64,000 bases of DNA. It comes from Bradyrhizobium diazoefficiens. Lineage in GTDB: Bacteria; Pseudomonadota; Alphaproteobacteria; Rhizobiales; Xanthobacteraceae. How positions within the stretch are numbered: the stretch's first letter is position 1; each line of letters starts with the position of its first letter. Below, one piece after another: positions 8,505-17,816 of this stretch. A program made the translations under genes and the position numbers. The notes under the pieces were generated by a model that worked only from the letters and a program-made list of their open reading frames with translations, searched no databases and was not told the origin of the DNA. The stretch lies in NCBI RefSeq assembly GCF_016616235.1, contig NZ_CP067100.1, positions 6,259,001 through 6,323,000 of the forward strand, in the 5' to 3' direction.

Positions 8505-9182
8505 CTATCGGCTCACGCTGCTCGATGCCGTCGTCGTGGACGACGACGCGGCGCTGATTCCCGAAACGCCGCCGCTGAAATAACTCGTCCCGGTGGTCGG
8601 GGTCCCGCTCGACGAGAACGGTGCGGCAGTGCCACTACTGGATCCAACCGTTGTCGGATTGGTCGAGCCTCCGACACCGCCTGAGGAAACGCCGCCGCCG
8701 GCACCGCCACCCGCAACAGATCCGATCGGCTTGCCGGTTGCCAGCGCGAAATTTGTCTGGGCCGGTGTCGAGGTGGCCTTGGCCAAGGCTTCCGCGATGT
8801 CCGCCGCGAATTTCGGATCGGGGACGTTACAATCATTGGCGGCGCTGCCAAGACCGGTGCCGATCGCACCCTGTTGCGCCACGCTTGCCGTCTTGAGCAT
8901 TTCGATGACCGCAGGCAGCGTGCGCGGATCCGACGCCACCAAATTCTCGATGGTCTTGGTGAAGCTGTCGCCCGCCGCCTTCGGGTTCGGATTGGCGTTC
9001 GCCGAGTCGCTCAACAGCGCGCCCGGGTTATTCAGGAAATCGGAAATCGCCTGAGGCGACATCTGCTTGTCAGGCGCCAAACAGGCCGCCCACGCACCTT
9101 GGCCAAGGAGAACCGTCGTCGCAACGGTCGCGAGAAAAGCACGTCCAATCATTTGCGCTGCCGCCTTACCCATATGCCGCAC
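8505..9182 (-). CDS. Secreted protein with Gly/Ser/Thr-rich low-complexity tail
   Basis: 225 residues. A signal peptide (RAFLATVATTVLLGQGAWA) precedes a helical segment of about 100 residues with two cysteines (AACLAPD and NDCNVPD). From about residue 155 the chain is almost only Gly, Ser, Thr and Ala (for example GSVAGGGAGGGVSSGGVGG). The gene lies between the polymerase-like and autokinase genes and points the same way, so it belongs to the polysaccharide operon. No family recognised. A flexible tail of this kind would suit a periplasmic or surface protein. Confidence 0.8.
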   Translation of the reverse strand: MRHMGKAAAQMIGRAFLATVATTVLLGQGAWAACLAPDKQMSPQAISDFLNNPGALLSDSANANPNPKAAGDSFTKTIENLVASDPRTLPAVIEMLKTASVAQQGAIGTGLGSAANDCNVPDPKFAADIAEALAKATSTPAQTNFALATGKPIGSVAGGGAGGGVSSGGVGGSTNPTTVGSSSGTAAPFSSSGTPTTGTSYFSGGVSGISAASSSTTTASSSVSR

Positions 9183-9293
9183 TCCTCTAATTCCTTAATT
9201 TATACCATCCTTGCCAAGGCTATGTAGCACATTTTGCAGTGCAAGATGGCATCCCTGAGGCGATTTGTTGCCAATTGCTTAATTGAGCCGAAG

Positions 9294-10724
9294 TCACGCG
9301 GTTTTTGAAATCACGCATCCGTCACCGGGTTGTATTCGGCTTGGGCCGCGTCTCACCGGTCGTGACCGGAACGACTGCGACAATCCGGCACCGACCATGG
9401 CGAAAACGGCGATCGAAAAAGCCGGAATCTGAAGCGGAAAATCGACCATCGTATGCAAGGTTGCAGCCACCATGACCCCGAGCGCGGCGGCCGGACATCC
9501 AACCCCTCGCCTGCGCGTCAGAACGCCGCGGACCAGCCACGCAATCATGGCGATCCAGCCCAGCGCAAGCAGGACTGCGAACGGGATCCCGAGCTCGGAG
9601 GTGAGTTCCAGAAAGGTGTTGTGCGCGCGGTCCCAGACACCCCAACTCGAGACCAGCGGGCTTCGGTAGGCCGGGAACACCCACGCAAACGACCCGAGAC
9701 CGGTGCCAAGCCAAGGATAGTCCTTGATGATCCGCCAGGTCGAGAGATAGGTCTGCCACCGTCCTTGATCCGACACCCCTTCAACACTGACCCGTTCGGC
9801 GACCCCGCCGCCAAGGAACTGGATCAGCACGCCTGCTGCGAAAACGGCCGCGATACCTGCGACCAGAAGCGCACGGCGAGAGGCAAAGGATCGATAGAAG
9901 AATCCGAGGAGTACGACGATCAGCCCCACGACCGACGCCAGCGATCCTGCCCGCGAGCGGGTCATGAACATGGCGACCACGCAGATCAGCACCGCCGCCG
10001 CCGGCGGCAGCAGCTCGCTGTGCAGCACGGCACGCCAGTCTTGGAAATTCGCGCGACCGGGTTTTCTCCGCCGGAATTGCTCCGACAGGAAGACCAGCCA
10101 GACCACCGCACAGCATCCAAAATAGATCGCCGCCGTGTTGCGGTTGTAGAAGGTCGCGGTGAGCTCGGCGAGATAGGCGTCCTTATCGTAACCAAGAATC
10201 TTGGACGGATCGATCAGATAGGAGACGACGCCAAAAACCGCATAGAGCAGGCCGCTGCAGGCAAATGCCGCCATAATCGCCCGCGCGTACGCTTCCTTCG
10301 CGCCGAGCACGAATGCGCAACTCAGCGTCAGGATCGCGATCACAAACGGTCCCTGAGATAGGACCGGCTGATACCGCATCGCGGACGGGATCGGCTCCAA
10401 TTCCGTCGACAGCAGCTTCGCCGTCTCGGCCCAGATTGGATTATCGAGCCAATCCGACGCAGGCGATGGCCACGTCTGTAGCAACAGGACAGCGGTCCAG
10501 CAGGCACAAAATGTCCACAGGACGAGAAGGACGACCGGGCGCCTTGGCCCCAATCGCTGAAAGGACGCGAGCATACCGGCGACCCCAAGCACGCCGACCC
10601 AAACCACTATGGACGGCAGTCCCACCGAGCCAAATGGCATCGGCGAGACTATGACCGTCATACAAAGCAAAGCTAGCGAAGCAAGACCGGACCAGCGCCG
10701 AAGGCTTCTGGCTAGATCCGTCAC
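9294..10724 (-). CDS. O-antigen ligase/polymerase-like membrane protein (Wzy/WaaL family)
   Basis: I use the GTG at 10722-10724, which overlaps the TGA of the export gene as GTGA; the open frame extends further upstream inside that gene. The resulting 476 residues contain about ten to twelve hydrophobic segments. The periplasmic loop motif WLGTGLGSFAWVFPAYRS followed by WDRAHNTFLELTSELG is characteristic of Wzy_C/WaaL proteins, the His in RAHN being the conserved loop histidine. The C-terminal MVDFPLQIPAFSIAVFAMVG helix is also typical. The likely role is polymerisation of the lipid-linked repeat unit that the transferase at 12094 initiates. Confidence 0.88.
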   Translation of the reverse strand: MTDLARSLRRWSGLASLALLCMTVIVSPMPFGSVGLPSIVVWVGVLGVAGMLASFQRLGPRRPVVLLVLWTFCACWTAVLLLQTWPSPASDWLDNPIWAETAKLLSTELEPIPSAMRYQPVLSQGPFVIAILTLSCAFVLGAKEAYARAIMAAFACSGLLYAVFGVVSYLIDPSKILGYDKDAYLAELTATFYNRNTAAIYFGCCAVVWLVFLSEQFRRRKPGRANFQDWRAVLHSELLPPAAAVLICVVAMFMTRSRAGSLASVVGLIVVLLGFFYRSFASRRALLVAGIAAVFAAGVLIQFLGGGVAERVSVEGVSDQGRWQTYLSTWRIIKDYPWLGTGLGSFAWVFPAYRSPLVSSWGVWDRAHNTFLELTSELGIPFAVLLALGWIAMIAWLVRGVLTRRRGVGCPAAALGVMVAATLHTMVDFPLQIPAFSIAVFAMVGAGLSQSFRSRPVRRGPSRIQPGDGCVISKTA

Positions 10725-11911
10725 TGCCGTGAGTTGATTCTCAATATCTGCACGTTGTTCGCCGCGACGGTCGTATCGTTGGCGGTCGCGATGATCAGGC
10801 GCACATACTGCATCCACTTCGCCGAATCCACGGTCGCCGCATTCGCAGCGAACAAGACGTCCTTGTCGCGCATGTCGAACTTGGTCGCCAGGAAGAAACC
10901 GGCCGGATCTCTGAGGTCGACGTTGTAGATCACCGGCACGAGCGGCCCGACGAACTTCGAGCAGTCAACGCCCAGCCGCTCGGCCAATTCACGCGGCTCG
11001 CGCCGGTAGACGTAAACGCCTGTCGGCTCGGCTTGCGCGTCGAGCAGGCCACCTGCCTTGCCCAGTGCCTGCGCCATATTGATCTTCCACATATCGAACG
11101 TGAACTGGCCCTGCTGCCCTTGGGCACCGAATGCCAGGAAGACCTGCGGCTCGCGGTAGACATAGATCGTGTCGTTGGGATGGACCCAGACGTTGTTTGC
11201 GGGCTGATAGACCAGCGCACCGAACGGTACGGTCGCACGCTTGCCGTTGCGCTCAAGCGTCACCCAAGTCTCGTAGCCCTGCCCCTTAATGCCACCGGCC
11301 CGCGAAATCACGTCTAGGATATGCTCACCGGCTGCATTGGCCTGCAAGCGTTGCGGCGTGTTAACTTCGCCGAGCACGCTGATCAGCGACGTGTTCTGCG
11401 TGATCAGGGCGACCACGACCTGCGGCTCAATGGCGCGATTGCCGATCGCACGGACGATATCCTGCTGGATCTCGCCCGGCGTGCGGCCCGCGGCCTTCAC
11501 GGCGCCGGCATAGGGCACGGTGATGTTGCCGGCCGAATCGACGTTCTGGTTCGGAAGCTGAACGAAGTTGCCAGGACGCACACCCGCTTCCGCAGGAATG
11601 AAGAGACCGCCTGCAGCAGCCTCGAAAATGGTAACCGACACAACGTCGCCAATGCCGAACTTGATTGACGCCGGCGGGCGGTTGTCCGGGAACGACCCCG
11701 CAATGGCGCCCGGACCGTACTCTTTGAGAATATCGACGACGGGGGCGGTAAGCTTCACCAGCCCATAGTCCGGGCCGGCCCTCGTAATTTCACTTTTGAT
11801 AACATGATCTTCCGGGCCAGAGCTCGGCATAAGTGAGCATCCCGCCGCAGATAGCGCAGCAAGCAACGTCAATGCCCCTCTAAAAGCGCCCCTAAACAAG
11901 GTATTCCCCAT
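10721..11911 (-). CDS. Polysaccharide export lipoprotein (Wza/ExoF-type, SLBB)
   Basis: 396 residues. The N-terminal signal ends in a lipobox LSAAGC with the lipidated cysteine at residue 25. The Poly_export segment IKFGIGDVVSVTIFEA is followed by NITVPYAGAVKAAGRTPGEI and two SLBB-type repeats (ISVLGEVNTPQRLQ and HPNDTIYVYREPQVFLAFGA). Such proteins form the outer-membrane channel of capsule and exopolysaccharide export and work with a Wzc-type co-polymerase. Upstream lie 182 bases with no gene, then the glycosyl-phosphate transferase gene; the downstream polymerase-like gene overlaps by 4 bases. Confidence 0.93.
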   Translation of the reverse strand: MGNTLFRGAFRGALTLLAALSAAGCSLMPSSGPEDHVIKSEITRAGPDYGLVKLTAPVVDILKEYGPGAIAGSFPDNRPPASIKFGIGDVVSVTIFEAAAGGLFIPAEAGVRPGNFVQLPNQNVDSAGNITVPYAGAVKAAGRTPGEIQQDIVRAIGNRAIEPQVVVALITQNTSLISVLGEVNTPQRLQANAAGEHILDVISRAGGIKGQGYETWVTLERNGKRATVPFGALVYQPANNVWVHPNDTIYVYREPQVFLAFGAQGQQGQFTFDMWKINMAQALGKAGGLLDAQAEPTGVYVYRREPRELAERLGVDCSKFVGPLVPVIYNVDLRDPAGFFLATKFDMRDKDVLFAANAATVDSAKWMQYVRLIIATANDTTVAANNVQILRINSRQ

Positions 11912-12093
11912 TCACAATTTTGCGGAATGAGGATCGGCAAAACGTCTAATGGAGTCAACGCGATTTGGATGACAGGCAGCAAGTAAACGGGACTTGTTGC
12001 GCCGCAGCTACAGCTAGCCGGATTCGTTTATCAATTCAGCAGCTCGCTGCCCAAGAAATCTCGCGTAAGCCGCTTTCTTGGCCAGCACTTCAA

Positions 12094-13629
12094 CTAATAG
12101 GCGTTGCGAGACCGCACCAGCTCCAGGCACGTTAAGACCAAAATCTTAAAATCCAGCGCCAAGCTCCAGTTGTTGATGTACCAGAGGTCGCAGTCGACCC
12201 GCCCCTTCATCTGCTCCACGCGCGCGGTCTCGCCACGAAACCCGTTGACTTGTGCCCAGCCCGTGATGCCCGGCTTGACGTGGTGCCGGAACGCGTAGGC
12301 AGACAGCAAATCGCCATAATGGTCGTCATGCGCAAGTGCATGCGGCCGTGGCCCAACCAATGACATGTCACCAAAGAGAACGTTCAGAAGCTGCGGCACT
12401 TCGTCGATACTCGTCTGCCGCAGGATTCGCCCAACCCTCGTGACCCGCGGATCAAAGCGCCTTGCCTGCACGACGATTGCTCCATCCTCCATCACGCTCA
12501 TCGTACGAAACTTAAAGATAGGAAACTGTTTGGCGTTGAACCCCTTACGCCGCTGACGGAAGAACACCGGTCCCGGCGAGTCGAGCTTGATTGCGATCGC
12601 ACTCAGCAGCATCAAAGGCGTGAGAATAATCAGACCAAGCGCAGCTCCAATCACGTCGACGAGCCGCTTGGAAAGTTGCTCAGCTCGCGAAAGCGGACCG
12701 CGCTGAATTTCAATTGACAACGATTTGCGCAGGCGGAACGAGGGATTTTCGGCAAGCGCGCGTATCCGTCGATCGGGAAGCAGTTGCACTGGAAGGGGCG
12801 AAATCCTGAGCTGGTCGCGAACCAGCTCGAGCTTGCGTGTATCGTTCCATGGGAAGGCGAGCACGATTTCATTCGCGCCCCGCTCACGCGCGATCGACAG
12901 TGCTTGGTCAAGAGAAGACGATTCATCCTCAGTCATCGAGAACCGGGCGTCGCCATTGCTGGAGAAAACCACGCGATCGATCTCGGTGAGTCCGAATCGT
13001 TCGAGAAGCTCATCGACCCCAAGCGTCGCAAGCTCATTGCGGGTTCCGAGAACGATCGCACGCCGGCCCTGCACTTGACCCTCGGCAACCGCGGTCGCAA
13101 CAAAGCGTTTGGAAATGCGCCGGGACAACAATAGCAAAGACAAAGCCAAAAGCCCGAAGCAGATGATCGAACCGCGCGAGAAAGATGCGCCGGTTTTCAT
13201 TAAGAAGGCGAGCAGAGTAAGGAGCAGGCTCACCAGCGCCCATTGCGCAAAAATCCGCCCGACGTCCTTCTTCTTCGAGAAGGCGGTCCGCAGGTCATAG
13301 AAGCCGCCGGCTTGGCCGATCAGCACGTAGAGCAACGCCGCCGTAATGCCCGCACCGAGCAGCTGGTCAGCATTCTTGAAATCCCCCATGACGAGCATCT
13401 GATAAAGCCCGCCGCCGATCAGGCTCGCCGAGATGATCAGACACGCATCAATGAAGGCGAGAGCATTCTGAAGCGCAAAATAGGGAAGCTTCAGCCTGCG
13501 ACCGCCGTGATCGATTTGCGCAGGGCTATCGGTTGGAGATTGGCCATTAAGCTCCTCGGACGCTGCTTCAAAGACACGCTTTGCAAAGCGCTCACGTTGC
13601 TCGAGGTCGGTCGAACTCTGAGGGGTCAA
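12094..13629 (-). CDS. Undecaprenyl-phosphate glycosyl-1-phosphate transferase (WcaJ/PssY-like)
   Basis: 511 residues. Four hydrophobic helices lie in the N-terminal third, followed by a CoA-binding-like domain ([12 protein letters not shown]) and a last membrane segment ([22 protein letters not shown]). The catalytic bacterial-sugar-transferase domain has [39 protein letters not shown] and a [16 protein letters not shown] stretch. This family moves a hexose-1-phosphate onto undecaprenyl phosphate and so starts repeat-unit synthesis. It is the first leftward gene of the export cluster, facing a rightward secreted-protein gene across an A/T-rich gap that should carry both promoters. Confidence 0.93.
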   Translation of the reverse strand: MTPQSSTDLEQRERFAKRVFEAASEELNGQSPTDSPAQIDHGGRRLKLPYFALQNALAFIDACLIISASLIGGGLYQMLVMGDFKNADQLLGAGITAALLYVLIGQAGGFYDLRTAFSKKKDVGRIFAQWALVSLLLTLLAFLMKTGASFSRGSIICFGLLALSLLLLSRRISKRFVATAVAEGQVQGRRAIVLGTRNELATLGVDELLERFGLTEIDRVVFSSNGDARFSMTEDESSSLDQALSIARERGANEIVLAFPWNDTRKLELVRDQLRISPLPVQLLPDRRIRALAENPSFRLRKSLSIEIQRGPLSRAEQLSKRLVDVIGAALGLIILTPLMLLSAIAIKLDSPGPVFFRQRRKGFNAKQFPIFKFRTMSVMEDGAIVVQARRFDPRVTRVGRILRQTSIDEVPQLLNVLFGDMSLVGPRPHALAHDDHYGDLLSAYAFRHHVKPGITGWAQVNGFRGETARVEQMKGRVDCDLWYINNWSLALDFKILVLTCLELVRSRNAY

Positions 13630-13805
13630 GGTCGCCTCCCGATACAGCCGGGTAAGTCTATTTTTACTTTAAAAATCATAGATTTTGTTGCAATGCAATA
13701 AAATTGCGCAACGCAGCACATCAAAACTTTATGATAAATACCTGCCAGCAAAGTAAGTATGCCGTCAAGCTGATCCTCGTGAACCGACATCAACACCCCT
13801 CACCG

Positions 13806-14411
13806 ATGACCCAGATGCGGCTCGGCACCTTATGTGCCCTGACTTTTGTGCTACTAATAAGCAGCGCGCGCCTCGTTTGCGCGCAGCGGCTACAGAACTG
13901 CGTGCCCGGCGCCGGTGCCGGGCAAATTGAAAGCTGCGATGAGGAGGCCTCAAGACTCGCCAATGCGCGAACCCAAACAACAATGCTCGGCGATGGGTGG
14001 CGACTGGCTAAAACGCGTGATGCAAGCAGCAACGCCGAGATCGTCTCGATCATGCATGTCGTGGACATCTCGAAATCGGATGTCAGCCTCGCCGGATTGA
14101 GCCTGCGATGCGGCCAAGACGGCCTCCAGGCGGTCCTGATTCTGCTCGGACCACTTCCACGGAGCAGTCATCCAACGGCAGTTGTAAAGACCGACAGTAA
14201 GCGGTCGGAATACGAGGCGACCGTCATTCAGGGCGGGGAGGCCTTGCTGCTACCGGGGCTCGCATCCACCTTGGCAAGCGGCGCCTGGCAAGCTGCAACG
14301 GAACTTTCGATCGAGATTGCGGCACGTCCTAATCCGATCCAGGGCGTCGTGCCGATCCGAGGGCTGGCCGCCGCACTTCGTTCCCTGCCGCAAACCTGCT
14401 TAACCAAATAG
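13806..14411 (+). CDS. Secreted protein of unknown function
   Basis: The frame is open from 13704, but the first part reads poorly. I choose the ATG at 13806, which places a signal peptide (LGTLCALTFVLLISSARLVCA) at the N-terminus and gives 201 residues; ATG 13815 is equally possible. The mature part has four cysteines and a LAKTRDASSNAEIVSIMHVV segment resembling small periplasmic proteins in which a stressed beta domain reports on treatment of enzymes. I do not recognise the family. The gene is divergent from the glycosyl-phosphate transferase and precedes a small membrane protein gene. Confidence 0.65.
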   Translation: MTQMRLGTLCALTFVLLISSARLVCAQRLQNCVPGAGAGQIESCDEEASRLANARTQTTMLGDGWRLAKTRDASSNAEIVSIMHVVDISKSDVSLAGLSLRCGQDGLQAVLILLGPLPRSSHPTAVVKTDSKRSEYEATVIQGGEALLLPGLASTLASGAWQAATELSIEIAARPNPIQGVVPIRGLAAALRSLPQTCLTK

Positions 14412-14500
14412 CGAGCCAAAATGCGAGCTTGCGCCGCGAAAGGCAGCGATTTCACCCTTTCTTAGGGAACCGGGTGAAATGGTGGCGGCGGAGATTTTGC

Positions 14501-14815
14501 ATGGTTCTGGCCGCCATTTTCTTGTTTCTCGTGGGCGCGGTCCTGGCGTGGGCATTCCGCGTCTGGATCCTCGTGCCGCTATCGTTGTTGGCTCTTCTGC
14601 TCGGGTTCACTGCCGACATCGGCTCCGACGCAACCGTCCTCGAAGCCTGCGGGCACGCATTGCTGGTCGGAATGACGCCGCAATTCGGTTACGCCTTCGG
14701 CCTGCTCGCGCAATCGACGCTGACCGGCTTGCGGGCACCGCTGCGACCGAAAACCTCCCGGACTGCTTCCGTCGCGGTCCTCTACAAGAAGAACGCAATG
14801 AGGCGACCTGACTGA
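14501..14815 (+). CDS. Small membrane protein (about 104 aa)
   Basis: I choose ATG 14501 because GGAG at 14490-14493 lies 7 bases before it; the frame can be extended to TTG 14429. The protein has two close hydrophobic segments (MVLAAIFLFLVGAVLAWAF and ILVPLSLLALLLGFTADI) and a third weaker one (ATVLEACGHALLVGMTPQFG), ending in a basic tail. No family recognised. It lies between a secreted-protein gene and the second Wzy-like gene, all rightward. Confidence 0.6.
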   Translation: MVLAAIFLFLVGAVLAWAFRVWILVPLSLLALLLGFTADIGSDATVLEACGHALLVGMTPQFGYAFGLLAQSTLTGLRAPLRPKTSRTASVAVLYKKNAMRRPD

Positions 14816-14939
14816 GGCGCGCTCATATGCTTCGCGCACACAAGCCGTGCGTTTGGCGTTGTTCCTTGGATATGCAATAGTTCAAAGATCATTGCGTCAG
14901 ATGTGATCGGTCAAACCGTCGCATCGCTACCCGAAGCCT

Positions 14940-16259
14940 TTGAACTTGCTGATCGTCTTCCGACTACTCATCATACTTGTCGCTGCCATTCCCGCACTTG
15001 CGATCGTCAATGACGCGCTCGCGCGAGAAGGAATCGCGTTGTTTGCAGCAGGTCTCGTCGTGTTCTCCGCGGCAACCGTTCCACAGGGTGATCTCTCGGT
15101 CGTTTGGCCGCTGCTGCGTCGCGTGTCGCTCGCGATCGCCTTTCCCATCATCTGGATGGTGATCCAGATCATCCCGTTGCCGTTTACCTCGCTGGTAAAC
15201 CCGATCTGGTCGACCGCGGCAGCGGCAATAGGCGAGGCTTCAAACTGGGGGCACGTCAGTGTCGACCTCGGCGCCACGTTGCGAAGCCTGATTCTTTACC
15301 TGGCAATGCTTTCGCTCATGATCTCCACGGCGCTCGTCGCAAGGGATCGCAAGTGGGCCGAGACAACCTTCTTTGTCGTGACCATCGTCTTGACGATCTT
15401 GTGCGCCGAAGTCCTCATCGGCCAGATCAAGCCATTTGCGGGGATCACTCCGCCAGCCGGTAGCTCGGCCGCGGATATATTCGTCGCGGCTGCCATCCTC
15501 GCGACTCTCTGTAACTGTGCGATTGCGATCATGACAATCGAACGACGCCTGGGCCGGAAAGGCATGGAGGACGCGTCCACTGTCCTCCCCTTCGTGGGCC
15601 GGCTCGGCCTGGCTCTGACCGGCCTCATCGTTGCGGCCGCGGCAAGCAGGATTCTTGCTCCGAGTATCGCGATCGCGGCCCTTGTCCTCGGGCTAACGGC
15701 GCTGTTCTTCGTTGCTGTCTTCCGCCGGCTCGGCGTTCAGCCATGGCCTGCGACAATCGTGTTTCTGATTGTTACCGGGCTCGCCGTTGCGATCATTTTC
15801 CCTCATTTGCAGGGCAACCCGGCCGAGGGGATAGCCGGATTTGCAGCCTCTTCAAATGCCGACGCGCTCACGGCTACGGCCAGGATCCTGTCGGCTACGC
15901 CGTGGCTTGGAAACGGCGTCGGGACGTTACCTGCGCTGATGCCGGTCTATGGCGATTTTGGCAGCGTGCCACAGGAGGCGCCCACAACGGCATTGTCGAT
16001 TGCAATCGAATGGGGATGGCCGGCATTTGCAATTTTCGCTGCGCTGGGTCTCCACCTCTTCGTTTTCGTCTTTCGCGGCGCATTGCGGAGGGGACGGGAT
16101 TCGTTCTTCGCCTCGGCGGCCGCGGCCGGCATTCTGGTCGTATTCGCCGAAGCATTCTGTGACGCGAGCCTTCTTTCACTCCCGGTCCAAATCGTGGCCG
16201 CGGTGATCGTCGGGATCGGCCTCTCGCAGAGCGTCGGCCGAACCAGCAAGCTGGAATAG
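14940..16259 (+). CDS. Second Wzy/O-antigen-ligase-like membrane protein, degenerate loop
   Basis: 439 residues from TTG 14940, with about ten hydrophobic segments. It shares the layout of the protein at 9294-10724: the loop ATPWLGNGVGTLPALMPVYG aligns with WLGTGLGSFAWVFPAYRS, and the C-terminal IVGIGLSQS matches MVGAGLSQS. The conserved RAHN histidine region is replaced by EAPTTAL. It may therefore be a paralogue with altered chemistry, such as a ligase or modulator, rather than the main polymerase. The stop lies 5 bases from the end of the convergent protease gene. The TTG start is uncertain. Confidence 0.75.
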   Translation: MNLLIVFRLLIILVAAIPALAIVNDALAREGIALFAAGLVVFSAATVPQGDLSVVWPLLRRVSLAIAFPIIWMVIQIIPLPFTSLVNPIWSTAAAAIGEASNWGHVSVDLGATLRSLILYLAMLSLMISTALVARDRKWAETTFFVVTIVLTILCAEVLIGQIKPFAGITPPAGSSAADIFVAAAILATLCNCAIAIMTIERRLGRKGMEDASTVLPFVGRLGLALTGLIVAAAASRILAPSIAIAALVLGLTALFFVAVFRRLGVQPWPATIVFLIVTGLAVAIIFPHLQGNPAEGIAGFAASSNADALTATARILSATPWLGNGVGTLPALMPVYGDFGSVPQEAPTTALSIAIEWGWPAFAIFAALGLHLFVFVFRGALRRGRDSFFASAAAAGILVVFAEAFCDASLLSLPVQIVAAVIVGIGLSQSVGRTSKLE

Positions 16260-16264
16260 CGTCT

Positions 16265-16876
16265 TTACACGCCACGCCCCGCGATCGTCGCCCAGAGACG
16301 GCTATGCGTCGGCATCTGGATCCGCACCCAGCGATAGGGCACACGCGACCAGGGCCGGATCTGCGGTGTCAGGTTATCGAGCACAAAATCGCCGCCATTG
16401 GTCCGAACCACCAGGACCAGGTGATGTTCACCCGAATTGACGACAACCTCGCTGAGCAGAAGCGCACGCGCCGGCCAGCCGTGGCTGAGAAGTTCGTGTC
16501 GCTTGCTGACAGCATAGTCGTTGCAATCGCCGCGATCGGGATTGATCAGCCATTTTTCGGCGACGAGGCCAAGGTCATTCCGCTCCGGAGCGATCTCGCG
16601 ATTCACGCTCTGGTTCACCTGCTTCAGCTCGGCCCAACGCTCTTCCGTCAACTTGACCGGCCCGCCGCGAAACATTGGCCGCTTCCGGCACTCGTCCTCG
16701 TATCGGACACAGAACTGAAGGAAGGCAAAGGGCGGCATCGTTGGAGTCTCGAACTTGATGCGCTGAATCGCGGCCTGCAGACCCATCGGCATGCCCAACA
16801 ATCCGGCTTCAGCCCCCCGGAACCCCATCGACATCGCCACGATCGCCGTGGCGACCCATACAGAAAGCTTACGCAT
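16265..16876 (-). CDS. Transglutaminase-like cysteine protease, BTLCP/LapG family
   Basis: 203 residues from ATG 16876, preceded by GGGGAT; the frame extends upstream without support. A signal peptide (VWVATAIVAMSMGFRGAEA) precedes the BTLCP domain. The catalytic triad appears as Cys118 in DRGDCNDYAV, His151 or 152 in SGEHHLVLVV and Asp167 in DFVLDNL. Family members such as LapG are periplasmic proteases that cut large adhesins or process surface proteins, often under c-di-GMP control. A paralogue lies at 21426. The residue after the catalytic Cys is Asn, not the Glu described as a calcium ligand in LapG. The substrate is unknown. Confidence 0.87.
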   Translation of the reverse strand: MRKLSVWVATAIVAMSMGFRGAEAGLLGMPMGLQAAIQRIKFETPTMPPFAFLQFCVRYEDECRKRPMFRGGPVKLTEERWAELKQVNQSVNREIAPERNDLGLVAEKWLINPDRGDCNDYAVSKRHELLSHGWPARALLLSEVVVNSGEHHLVLVVRTNGGDFVLDNLTPQIRPWSRVPYRWVRIQMPTHSRLWATIAGRGV

Positions 16877-17057
16877 GATCGCATCCCCGCATTTTGCTTT
16901 GCTGAGGACGCTAAACGTAAAGTTTTGAAATTCCGGGCGGATTTGCCCGTCAATTAGGATCAAATGCGGCTGATGGCGTACCGAATTTGTTTACTAATGT
17001 GAGTATGGTCAAACTGTCCGAATCACGCTCCTGCTCGGGTCGCCAGAGTCGCTCCAG

Positions 17058-17798
17058 ATGTTAAAATGGCCACATTCGAAGACCCAACGGCGAAAGCCGA
17101 GACTGCCAGAAGGGATTCGCATCTACGCCATCAGCGACATTCATGGATGCGCCGATCTGCTCCAGCAAATGTTCATCGTGATCGACAGGGATCTGACGAC
17201 CATCGGATCGAGACGCCCGATTCACGTGTTTCTCGGCGACTACATCGACCGTGGCCCGGATTCCTGCCGGACCATCGAATTGCTGATCGAGCGCGGTCGT
17301 AGACACGAATCGGTATTTCTCAAGGGCAACCATGAGGCGTTCCTAGCGGGGGTGTTGCAAGATCCGTCACAGCTCGACCAGTGGAAGCAATTCGGCGGCC
17401 TGCAGACGCTGACCTCCTACGGCCTGCGCCCATCGCTCAACCCCGACGCAGCCGAGCAAACCGAGTTGGTACAGCAACTCGCAATGAAGATTCCATCTTA
17501 CCAGCACCAGTTCTTCGAGAGCTTGCGGCTACGCTTCGTATGTGGGGACTTTTTCTTCGTCCACGCCGGCGTCAAACCCGGCGTGCCACTGGCGCAGCAA
17601 CAAGAACAAGACATGCTCTGGATCCGCGAGGAGTTTCTCCAGAGCGAGAGGCAATTTGGCAAATACATCGTTCACGGCCACACGCCGGTCCAGGAGCCGG
17701 ACATCCGTCCCAACCGCGTCAACATCGATACCGGAGCCTACGCGACTGGCAATTTGACCTTGCTGACCATCCAAGGCGATAGTCTCCTAGCCCTGTGA
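17058..17798 (+). CDS. PPP-family metallophosphatase (serine/threonine-phosphatase-like)
   Basis: 246 residues from ATG 17058. All metallophosphatase motifs are present in order: SDIHG (26-30), GDYIDRGPDS (60-69), GNHE (90-93), HAGV (168-171) and HGHTP near 214. These residues bind the two metal ions of PPP phosphatases and of diadenosine-tetraphosphate hydrolases. In exopolysaccharide loci such enzymes may remove phosphate from proteins such as the tyrosine autokinase, but BY-kinase partners are usually of another family, so the substrate is open. The next gene starts 18 bases downstream, suggesting co-transcription. Confidence 0.87.
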   Translation: MLKWPHSKTQRRKPRLPEGIRIYAISDIHGCADLLQQMFIVIDRDLTTIGSRRPIHVFLGDYIDRGPDSCRTIELLIERGRRHESVFLKGNHEAFLAGVLQDPSQLDQWKQFGGLQTLTSYGLRPSLNPDAAEQTELVQQLAMKIPSYQHQFFESLRLRFVCGDFFFVHAGVKPGVPLAQQQEQDMLWIREEFLQSERQFGKYIVHGHTPVQEPDIRPNRVNIDTGAYATGNLTLLTIQGDSLLAL

Positions 17799-17816
17799 CG
17801 AGAGCCCTATTTCCCG

